DNA from: Eustoma russellianum
Taxonomy: Eukaryota > Streptophyta > Magnoliopsida > Gentianales > Gentianaceae
DNA length: 64,000 bases
NCBI GenBank assembly: GCA_036186865.1
Contig: AP025048.1
Span: 30,926,852 to 30,990,851 of the forward strand
Direction: 5' to 3'
Made by a program: the position numbers and the translations under genes
The notes under the pieces: model-generated
The model's database searches: none
What the model saw: the letters and a program-made list of their open reading frames with translations, nothing else
What the model was told of the DNA's origin: nothing
In this document: positions 55,584 through 64,000 of the stretch, piece after piece
Position numbering within the stretch: position 1 is the first letter of the stretch
How the letters are laid out: the number at the start of each line of letters is the position of its first letter

Positions 55584-56480
55584 GTGATGGAGAACGAAAG
55601 CTCTAATTCGTTCAATGTTGTGCACGTTGGTTCTCAGGAACAGAACAGTGTTGTTCCGATTGCACCTACTATTGATGCGCCTTTCCCTTCGGTTGGACAG
55701 GTTGAGAAGCCGAAAAAGTTTGGAGGCAGTTTCTTCAAACGCTGGCAGCAAAAGATGTTATTTTTCTTGACAACGATGGGTTTGGCTTAAATGTTGATTG
55801 AGGATCCTCCGAAGGTGGTTCCGTTGACGATCAGAATCAGAATATGCAAAACAGTTTGATGGCTGAAGCGTGGAATTATAGTAATTATGTTTGCTTAAGT
55901 CATATCTTAAGTTGTTTAGACAATTCTTTGTACGAACTGTATTGTACCTTTTAAAATGCAAAGTCACTATGGATAGCCTTAGATAAAAAGTACCGCACGG
56001 AGGATGCCGGTACAAAGAAGTTTGTCGTTGGCAAATTTCTTGATTTTAAAATGTCAGACTCCAAGACTGTTGTTTCTCAGATTGAGGAACTTCAAATGTT
56101 AGTGGCTGAAATAGAAGAAGAGGGCATGTCGCTCAGTGAATCTTTCATAGTGGCGTCTGTGGTTGAGAAGCAACCTCTCTCCTGGAGGGAATTTAGAAGC
56201 TATCTCAAACACCGGCGAAAGGAGATCACTTTGGAGGATCTGATTGTTCGACTCCGTATAGAGGAGGACAACTATAGATCCAAAAGAAAGCCAAGTTCGA
56301 GTTCTGGTCATGCAAAGGCTCATGTCGCAGAGGCAAAGAAAAAGGTAAATCTTGTCGGAGTGAACTCTAAAGGCAAGAAAGTTGTTGAAAAGTTCACTAA
56401 AATGTTATAACTGTTGAATTCAGGGGCATCACAGTGTTGACTGCCGTAAGCCCAAGAAAAAACAAGAAAAAGCGAAAGCC
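55584..56480 (+). pseudogene. Element E gag
   Basis: Met 55584 or 55587 (MENESSNSFNVVHVGSQEQ) begins a gag with KKFGGSFFKRWQQKMLFFLTT (interrupted), ending in a stop at 55788-55790. After more frame changes the capsid part reads KYRTEDAGTKKFVVGKFLDF, then 119 residues open from 56051 (QIEELQMLVAEIEEEGMSL, EFRSYLKHRRKEITLEDLI, RLRIEEDNYRSK). The zinc-knuckle area near 56410-56460 is degraded: only HHSVDCRKPKKKQE remains, without the paired Cys. Gag would form the particle. Confidence 0.85.
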
Positions 56481-57600
56481 AACCTTGTCAGCCAGATAGA
56501 TGATCCAGATTTGTGCACTGCTGTTTCTGAGTGCAATGCAGTAGGAAATCCTCATGAATGGTGGGTTGACACTGGAGCCACTCGACATGTCTGTGCTAAC
56601 AGGGCGATGTTCAGAGACTATTCTCCGGCTAAGAATGATGAAAAGCTGTACATGGGGAACTCTGATAGCTCGAAGATTGAAGGTTCGGGTAATGTGATTC
56701 TGAAGATGATTCAGGAAAGGAATTAACTCTGCGAGATGTGCTGCACGTTTCTTACATCCGCAAGAACTTAGTTTCTGGAGCTTTACTAGTCAGTCATATT
56801 TTTAGACTAGTATTTGATTGTAATAAATTTATTCTGAGTAAGAATGGGGTATTTCTGGGGAAGGGGTACTTGACCGACAACATGTTCAAACTTAGTGTGA
56901 TGATTGTTGTACCCAAGAACACTTTGCCCGAAGAGGCTAATAAGAATGCTTCTACTTCTGCTTATATGCTTGAGTCTTCTTTTTTATGGCATTTTTGTTT
57001 TGGACATGTTAATTATAAGTCAATAAAAAGGATGATTAATCTTGACTTATTATCCAAACTGAACATTAATAAAGAAAAATGTCAAGTCTGTGTTGAATCA
57101 AAAATGACAAAGACGCTATTTCCTTCAACAGAAAGGAGCACTGAACTTTTGGATTTAATTCATAAAGATGTGTGTGATTTAAAATTTGTGTAAACGAGAG
57201 GTGGCAAAAAGTATTTTGTAACTTTTATCGATGATTGCACACGATACTGTTATGACTATTGCTAAGTAGAAAAGACGAGGCCCTTGATGCTTTCAAGGAC
57301 TATAAAAATGAAGTTGAGAATCAACTTAGCAAACGGATTAAGACAATTCGTAGTGATAGAGGTGGCGAATATGACACACTGTTTAATGAATTCTGTTCAG
57401 AACATGGCATTATCCATCAAACGACTGCACCATATTCACCTCAATCGAATGGTATTGTTGAACGCAAAAACCATACTCTAAAAGAGATTATGAATGCCAT
57501 GTTGATAACTTCGGGTTTACCTTGGAACTTGGGGGGAAGCAATTCTCTCAGCCAACGTCATTTTAAATAGAATTCCATCTAAGGAGTGGATGAAACCCCA
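56481..57600 (+). pseudogene. Element E protease and integrase
   Basis: Protease active site EWWVDTGATRHVCANR (about 56558). After a frameshift at 56700, LHVSYIRKNLVSGALL, LSVMIVVPK and the zinc region SFLWHFCFGHVNYKSIKRM with CQVCVESK. LLDLIHKDVCDL carries the first Asp, then a stop at 57191-57193. FVTFIDDCTRYCYDYC is followed by a stop. IKTIRSDRGGEYDTLFNEF (second Asp) and APYSPQSNGIVERKNHTL (Glu, about 57455) complete the DDE set. Ends near 57570 with ITSGLPWNLGG and a frameshift. Confidence 0.9.
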
Positions 57601-58205
57601 TAAGAGCTTTGTAAAGGCATAAGCCTAGTTACAAATACTTGAAAGTGTGGGGATGTCTGGATAAGGTTGCTGTACATAAACCAAGACAAGTTAGAATTAG
57701 GCTTAACACAATTGATTGCATATTCATAGGATATGCAACTAACAGTAGTACATATCGATTCTTGGTGCACAAGTCAGACATTCCTGACATACATGAGAAC
57801 GTTGTCATGAATCAAGAAATGCAGTGTTCTTTGAAGATGTCTTTCCAAAGAAAGACAAAAAAAGACGAAGAAACAAGCACTAGTAAGCGAGTGCGTGAGA
57901 CGACCCCCCTCAAAAAATTGAGGAACTGCGTCAAAACAAACGAGCCAGAATACCAACATCTTTTGGACCAGATTTTCTAACATACTTGGTAGAAAACGAT
58001 CCAAGAACCTTTTCTGAGACGATGTCAACTCTAGAAGCTCCCTTCTGGAAAGAGGCAGTAAATAGTGACATACAATCGATTCTTCAAAATCACACTTAGG
58101 AGCTGGTTGATCTTCCACCAAGAAGTAAACCACTCGGATGCAAGTGGATCTTTAAGAAGAAGCTAAAAGAGGATGGGACTATTGACAATTACAAGGCCCG
58201 GTTGG
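57601..58205 (+). pseudogene. Element E integrase C-terminus, linker and RT start
   Basis: KVWGCLDKVAVHKPR, TIDCIFIGYATNSSTYRFLV, a shifted Arg/Lys-rich linker, then RT entry ENDPRTFSETMSTLEAPFWK, EAVNSDIQSILQNHT, a stop, LVDLPPRSKPLGCKWIFKKK and DNYKARL. The frame is cut between the codons for Leu and Val by F (GTTGG at 58201-58205). Confidence 0.87.
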
Positions 58206-58574
58206 TGTTGAGAAAAAGGGGTTTGAGTGATTACAAAATGCATGATTTAAATAACGTGTACTAAAGAAATGCATGACACGTTTTATGACTTGACACGTTT
58301 TTGCATAAAACTTGCCTTATATAGTTCATATATAATGTTGTCGTACTAACGAGCCATGAAGCTTTAAAGCTTACATCAAATGGCAAGCATTTGTTGTGTT
58401 TGAACTACTTTCAGGTGCCATCATTAATGAACTAAACTAGTTCATTAAGTGAAGTACTTAGTTAAATAAACTAAGTAGTTCATGAAAGAAAGCTATATTT
58501 GGAAAAGGCACAAAGACAACAAATTGAAGAATGGAAAGTCCTCTTCTCCCTCATATCACATGTTTTTAACATTT

Positions 58575-58630
58575 ATATATATGTGTGTGTATATATATAT
58601 ATATATATATACAAATATATATATATTCAG
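58575..58630 (+). repeat. TA/TG microsatellite in F
   Basis: TATATATATGTGTGTGTATA followed by a (TA)n run and ACAAATATATATATATTC; other copies of this LTR have only a short TATATATATA at this place. Confidence 0.8.
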
Positions 58631-60225
58631 ATTTTTTATAAAAAGGCACATACACATATATTCCAACGTACTACCGACACATTATATATTTTACGAACGT
58701 ATGTTAACGCCCCACACCACTATATTTAACTCATATTTATGAGTATATTCAGGTCTTATATCATGTGATATAAGTCATGGTGATGACAAATTTTTTATGA
58801 CACGTTAAAATGTTCTAAACCAAAAATTGTCGTATTGGGTAAATACCGAAACTTCGCCAACGTGTCACGTACTTGCCATATATAGATGGTCAGCTCCTAC
58901 ACTTCAAAAATAGCCACAAATTTCGTGGCTCGCATGGTATGTACAGCCATAAAATCATTCCATGTTGGCACACACAAATCACCCCAAATTAAGGCCAAAT
59001 TGTAGAGATTCCAAATTCAATTTTTGTCACATGACTAGGCGCCACTTTAATCAGCCCTAAGTGCTGAATATTAAAGTTTAATTTATGTATATTATGTGTA
59101 ACATAATATATATAACATGTGCAAAATTTTGGAATTTAATCGGAGAAAAATCAGGTAATCGACAAACGTCGAAAATTCGGTTTTCTACAAACACGACACA
59201 TGGAACATTTTTGGCATGGCATATAGCATGTATCTAGACACTTTTTACATACTCTATACATTCTAAAGTGTTCTAGAAAAATCAATTAAGGGCAGATTGG
59301 AATATACCATATGTGTATAATTATATGTGCACTATTTTACAAAGTTTGCAAAAATAAAATTCAGCACATGTACGTTCATCATACACGCCTAGCTCAGCCT
59401 TGTTGGAGCATATGTGGAGCTTTCTTGGCATCTTGATTGGCCAATAATGAAGCATACAATGTTGATGACATAAAGAAAGGAGCTATACAAGGTAATATTT
59501 CAAACTTTGTCACATTTGTAACACATGCTGAAAATTCAGCATGCGTTGATTAGAGCTGGCCGAATTTTATCTACTAAATGAGCCATATTTACTATTTTGA
59601 ATTTAATGAATTGATTGAAATATAGTTTGGCAATTTTTTGAATATATTATGGAAATAATCAAGTGATATTTTCAAATATCACACATGCTGAAAATTTCAG
59701 CATGTGTGTAATGTACTTGGCCGATTTTATGGCCTTCTTGGTGACCAATTTTTATTCCAAAATTAGCAGAAATGTTAGTACTAAATGTTGATTGATTTCT
59801 TCTTTATTTTTAAGGAATTAATCAAATGCAAACTTGGCAACAATTTGAATAAAATGTGAATGTTACACATGCTGAAATTTCAGCATGTGGAGAAGCATAA
59901 TGGTCGATTTTCATGAAGGAAATGGGGATTATTTGTCTTGCTAATTATGTGGAATTATTATGTGATTTATGGCAACACTTTTATGGCTAATTGGCACATG
60001 TTTTTAAAGGATTATTTTCATATTTATCTAGTCATCAAATGATGACAACTTCCATCCAATCAATGAGTGTCAAGTAAGCAAAAGCTTAATGATCATCTAA
60101 TGAGGAGTTGCCAAGTAAGCAAGTAAATGTCACAATGATGCAATATACTCTTACAAGGACTTAGAAGATAATTTTCAAGAGGAAGAGAAGGCTATAGGGG
60201 GCGGCCACCTTGGATAAAAAGGAAA

Positions 60226-61918
60226 TCAATCAATCATACCCAGTATATCCCAACGATAGCACAAGCTATCGTTAGGGTCTGGGAAGGGTGAGAGGCAGGC
60301 AAACAATACCTCCATCCCAAGGGATAGAGAGTTTGCTTCCAGTGAGACCATCGGCTCTATATGTGTGCACATATATCAAAATAATAAGAATCTGTACTAG
60401 TGAAGCTATTTTATTAAACATATATAACAGTCTTCCGATATAAAAATAGTCATAATCAGTCATAGTCATAATAGTAAACATGCACAAATAATTAAAAGAA
60501 AAGGACCGAAACAATATATGCAAAGTCAAATTAAAGTGTAAATATTATCTAATACTCTAAGTATGCTCTAAGGTGCCCTATATCCTGTCTACCCCTCCTT
60601 AACCTTAATCCTCTGCCTCCATGAACTTCTGTCCTGGACCATGTCCTCAGAAAGGTGTAACTCTAGTAAGTCATGCCTAATCTTCTCATCCCACGTCAGT
60701 TTGGGCCTGCCTTTACTCCTCTTCCCTTCTACGGTGAGGCTTTCAATTGCTCTGACTGACGCTGTTGTCTGTCTCCTCTTGACATGCCCAAACCATCTCA
60801 GTCTTCCATCTCTTATCTTATCTGTTACACTAGTCACTCCTAACCTTTCTCTGTACACCTCATTTCTTATCTTGTCTAGCCTTGTATGCCCACACATCCA
60901 CCTCAGCATCTTCATCTCTGCCACTTCCATCTTCTGTGAATGTGTCCTCTTGATGGCCCAGCAGTCTGTTCCATATAACATTGTCGGCCGCACTGCCATC
61001 CTATAAAATTTTCCTTTTAATTTAATTAGAAAATTCTTGTCACACAGCACCCCTGAGGCTGCCCTCCACTTATACCAACCTGCCTGCACTCGGTGTGCTA
61101 CGTCACTCTCTATGTCCCCATCTTTCTGTACAAATGATCCTAGGTACTTGAACTTACTTACCTTTGGGATCACTTGACCCTCGATGGTGAGGTGGCTATT
61201 CTCATCATTTTCTGTGCCGCTAAAGTCACAGTACAGGTACTCAGTCTTGGAACGACTAATGCTTAGGCCTTTTCTCTCTAGGGCACCTTGTCACTCCTCT
61301 AATCTCATACTCAGGTTATGTCTACTTTCTGCGACTAATACAATATCGTCAGCAAAAAGCATACACCATGGAACTGTCTCTTGGATCGACTTTGACAACT
61401 CATCTAGGACAACTGTAAAAAGGAATAGGCTCAAAGCAGACCCTTGATGGAGGCCTACTTTCACTGGAAAGAAGTTTGTATTCCCTACAGGCGTATGAAT
61501 GGTTGTTTTCGTCCTAACATACATATCTCTGATTATGTCTATATACTTCATAGGAACCCCTCTTACATCCAGACTATCCCAAATCAGTTTGTGTGGCACA
61601 CTATCATACGCTTTTTCAAGATCGATGAAACCCATATGTAGATCGCGCTTCTTCTCCCTGTACTTCTCCATCAATCTCCTTAAAATGTGTATTGCTTCCG
61701 TAGTTGACCGTCCTGGCATAAAACCAAATTGGTTTACCGTAACTTAAGTTTCTCCCTTAATTCTAGTGTCGATTACTCTCTCCCATAACTTCATAGTATG
61801 ACTTAGCAATTTAATCCCCCTATAATTTCCACAATATTGCGCGTCTCCTTTTTTCTTATATAGAGGGACCACTATGCTCCTTCTCCACTCATCTCCCATA
61901 ATCAATCTTGCATTCGCT
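60226..61918 (-). mobile_element. 5'-truncated RTE-type LINE in F
   Basis: Minus-strand non-LTR element from mid-RT to its 3' tail. The 3' end carries CCAGTGAGACC, GGCAGGCAAAC, a perfect hairpin ACGATAGC-ACAA-GCTATCGT (60253-60272), CCCAGTATATC and an ATTG-type tail (on the plus strand TCAATCAATCAT). It replaced roughly 290 bp of the LTR, which suggests insertion with target deletion or a later recombination. Confidence 0.9.
60589..61918 (-). pseudogene. LINE reverse transcriptase and C-terminal domain
   Basis: From 61918 down the reading gives a partial RT finger region (a SIVVPLYKKKGDAQYCGNYR-like frame), a stop near 61745, and then 142 open residues: FMPGRSTTEAIHILR, MGFIDLEKAYDSVPH (catalytic Asp), LHQGSALSLFLFTVV and WCMLFADDIVLVAES (FADD box, about 61350). 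One stop TGA follows RLEE where Trp is usual (about 61291). A second open block, 194 residues from 61173, has FKYLGSFVQKDGDIESDV, HRVQAGWYKWR, KLKGKFYRMAVRPTMLYG, MLRWMCGHTRLDKIRNE and LRWFGHVKRR, the C-terminal domain of plant RTE LINEs, ending at a stop at 60589. Only two stops in 1.3 kb means it is young compared with its surroundings. Confidence 0.92.
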
Positions 61919-62777
61919 AGGTGGTGGTATTCGTGATCGTTGTAATCACTTACAAGGTTTGTAAAGGGTTGGAGTTGGTGTGTAAATCCATCAACACTGT
62001 GTGGTAAGGTGTTATTTGTGTTTTGTGATTAGTGCTAACCGAGGAAGGCGTCCTCGAAGAGTGGAGTAGGTTGATTTAACCGAACCAGTATAAAATTCCT
62101 TGTGTTCTTTACTTTCAGCACTTACTTTCAGTTTACAGCACAGTGCATCATTTTTATCACGTTATTAAAAATAGTAAAAGAATTGACAAAATCACAAAAC
62201 TTTCAGGAAACATAGCCAAACGTCTTAAGGTTCTTTTGGCGCAAGTTTTAACCCTTTTGGACAAGTATAAGTCATCCAAATGTCTAAAGTTTTGAGACTA
62301 GTGCAGTCTGATTTTCAGGCTTGCAAAGGTTGAGACTTTGAACGTATTTGACTAACTTCCCAAAAGACTTTTCTAAAGATGTTTCAACCCAATTAAATAC
62401 ACCTAATAAGGAGTTAGTCATTAAATTTTCAGAGCATTTGGAGTCATGGTTTAATTAGAATTAATTTTTCAAATCAGACTACCGTTTCTGGCATATTTGC
62501 GCAATCTGACCACCAACGATTTTTAAAAGGGTTAAAGGTTGAATTTTAATATGAAACTTTTAAGAGATACTCAGAACATCTGAGACTAAGATCTTTCCAA
62601 ATTTCAGAATTTTTGAAGACTTGTAACCTAGTTTTCAAAACGTTTCAAAACAGATCCTGAAAACAGAAACTGTTTTCAGAAGTTGGGTTTCTGGTTTAAA
62701 ATAATTTTAAAAACCAAATTTTTTGCACCCACTATTCAACCCTCCCCCCCTTCTAGTGGTGCCTTGCAGATTCTTCA

Positions 62778-63358
62778 GTTGGTAGCTAAAGGCTATCGAC
62801 AAAAGGAAGGCTTTGACTTTTTTGATACCTACTCACCGGTAACTAGGATCACTTCAATAAGGATGCTAGTTGCTATCGCTGCAGTCTACGACTTAGAAAT
62901 CCATCAAATGGATGTGAAGACTGCCTTCCTGAACGGTGAGTTAGAAGAAGAAATTTATATGGAGCAACCTGAAGGGTTTGTTGTACCAGGGCAAGACAAA
63001 AAGGTGTGTAAACTTGTCAAGTATTTGTACGGACTTAAACAAGCACCCAAACAGTGGCATTTGAGTGTGATGAGGGAATGTTGATAAATGGCTTCAGGAT
63101 CAATGAGTGTGACAAATGTGTGTACATCAAGAACACACCAGACGCCTGTGTGATAGTATGTCTATATGTAGACGACATGCTCATCATATGCAGTACTCGT
63201 GACATCATCTTGAATACCAAGAAGATGTTAACACGAAATTTTGATATGAAAGATATGGGGGTTGCCAATGTAATTCTAGGGATTAAAATTTCTCGGATAA
63301 CTGACGGCCTTTTTATGTCGCAAATTCATTATATTGAGTCTGTTCTCAAATGATTCAA
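62778..63358 (+). pseudogene. Element E reverse transcriptase, second half
   Basis: Resumes with VAKGYRQKEGFDFFDTYSPV, ITSIRMLVAIAAVYDLEIHQ, MDVKTAFLNGELEEEIYMEQ (catalytic Asp, about 62914) and KYLYGLKQAPKQWH. A small deletion and frameshift at 63060 lead to FRINECDKCVYIKN and VCLYVDDMLIICS (YVDD box, about 63165), MKDMGVANVILGIKISR and HYIESVLK with a stop at 63351-63353. Confidence 0.93.
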
Positions 63359-64000
63359 TATGTTTGATACAAAACCAATAAAGACCCCACTAGACTTAAG
63401 TATACACTTAAGAAAGAACCAAGGTGAACATGCAGCTCAATTGAAGTACTCACAGGTAATTGGAAGTCTGATGTACATAACAAACTGTACAAGACCAGAC
63501 TTAGCTTGTTCAGTAAACAAATTGAGCAGGTTTACCAGTAATCCAAGCAAAGATCATTGAAAAGCTCTAAATAACGTGATAAGGTACCTGAAGTACACAT
63601 TGAACATTGGATTACACTATTCCAGATACCGGCATTATTGGAAGGATACTCTGATGCAAATTAGATATCAGATAGCAAGGATTCTAAGTCCACCAGTGGA
63701 TACCTATTCACTGTTGGTGGTGGTGTTGTGTCATGGAAGTCCACAAAGCAAACGTACATAGCTCGGTCCACTATGGAAGCCGAGTTTATAGCACTAGATA
63801 AAGTTGGGAAAGAGGCAGAATGGCTTTGAAATTTCCTATAAGATGTTCCATGTTGGTCTAAGCCATTCGCTCTTATCAGCATACATTGTGATAGTCAGTC
63901 TGCTATAGAACGAGCACAAAACAGCACCTACAATGGTAAGTCACAACATATACGTCGGAGACATAATACCATTAAGCAATTGATCTCTAATGGCGTGATT
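63359..64000 (+). pseudogene. Element E RNase H (runs off window)
   Basis: Connection FDTKPIKTPLDLSIHL, IGSLMYITNCTRPDLACSVN, a stop at 63558-63560, NNVIRYLKYTLNIGLHYS. After a frameshift, RNase H blocks GGGVVSWKSTKQTYIARS, STMEAEFIALDK (Glu, about 63778), IHCDSQSAIERAQNSTYN (Asp, about 63888) and HIRRRHNTIKQL. Two stops near 63826-63840. The C-terminus, PPT and 3' LTR lie outside. Confidence 0.88.

Larger units (their letters stand above)
58206..62777 (+). mobile_element. Element F, SIRE-like solo LTR carrying a LINE (TSD GTTGG)
   Basis: TGTTGAGAAAAAGGGG to TTGCAGATTCTTCA, with perfect GTTGG duplications at 58201-58205 and 62778-62782. Sequence matches the LTRs of B and C (more closely C), including three CACATGCTGAA palindromes (59522, 59692, 59866). 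About 290 bp of LTR expected between the GGAAA near 60226 and 61919 are missing and replaced by the LINE. No internal domain: an LTR-LTR recombination product. Confidence 0.93.
54060..64000 (+). mobile_element. Element E, Ty1/copia element (right end outside window)
   Basis: Probable 5' LTR, leader with a minisatellite, gag, protease, integrase, RT split by solo LTR F, and RNase H running off the right edge. The RT halves rejoin exactly when F and one GTTGG copy are removed. The left boundary (TGTTGGAGGAAAATTGG at 54060) is a guess from the TG start, since the 3' LTR is not in the window. Confidence 0.8.

Noticed and set aside
1..64000. Endogenous pararetrovirus or other viral insertion
   Set aside because: All RT domains are copia, gypsy or LINE type with integrase or LINE neighbours, and LTRs are present; no movement or coat protein of plant viruses seen.

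Overview
The window is plant nuclear DNA, most likely from an angiosperm, and lies in repeat-dense heterochromatin. The evidence is wall-to-wall plant Ty1/copia and Ty3/gypsy retrotransposons, initiator-Met-tRNA primer binding sites (TGGTATCAGAGC), long AT-rich stretches and an RTE-type LINE. I find no intact host gene. Every convincing protein match is to a transposon domain, and all but short stretches carry stops or frameshifts. The lineage names (Tekay, Tat, SIRE) are my recognition of motifs and were not tested by a search.

Layout. 1-4383: 3' end of a Tekay-like Ty3/gypsy element (integrase tail, chromodomain, polypurine tract, 3.3-kb LTR). 4440-6878: minus-strand relics, a Tat-like gypsy RT/RNase H/integrase piece joined to a copia gag piece. 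7522-12325: minus-strand copia element (Copia-1) with both LTRs and a GGTCG target duplication. 13498-15960: gypsy solo LTR with ATTGA duplications, inserted in a hairpin-forming site. 16654-22283: plus-strand copia (Copia-2) with a 360-bp internal inversion and a microsatellite grown inside its RT.

23418-53559 is a four-level nest. Element A (copia, plus) holds B (SIRE-like copia, plus, 25372-47580, duplication GTTAT) in its leader. B holds C (SIRE-like, minus, 28976-44216, CTATA). The 5' LTR of C holds D, a gypsy solo LTR (38883-42845, CATAC). 54060-64000 is a second nest: copia element E, running off the right edge, is split inside its RT by F, a SIRE-like solo LTR (58206-62777, GTTGG). 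F itself carries a 5'-truncated RTE LINE (about 60226-61918).

How the parts relate: every coding region supplied the same replication cycle (gag coat, protease, integrase, reverse transcriptase, RNase H) from LTR promoters and tRNA primers. None now looks autonomous. B in particular lost most of gag and nearly all of pol, so it could only have moved with help from an intact relative such as C once was. The most unusual signal is an architecture shared by three diverged gypsy LTRs (1075-4383, 13498-15960, 38883-42845). Each carries tandem or palindromic minisatellites upstream, and an array of short hairpins 690-760 bp before the LTR end, two of the arrays ending each hairpin in GGTATAAAG.
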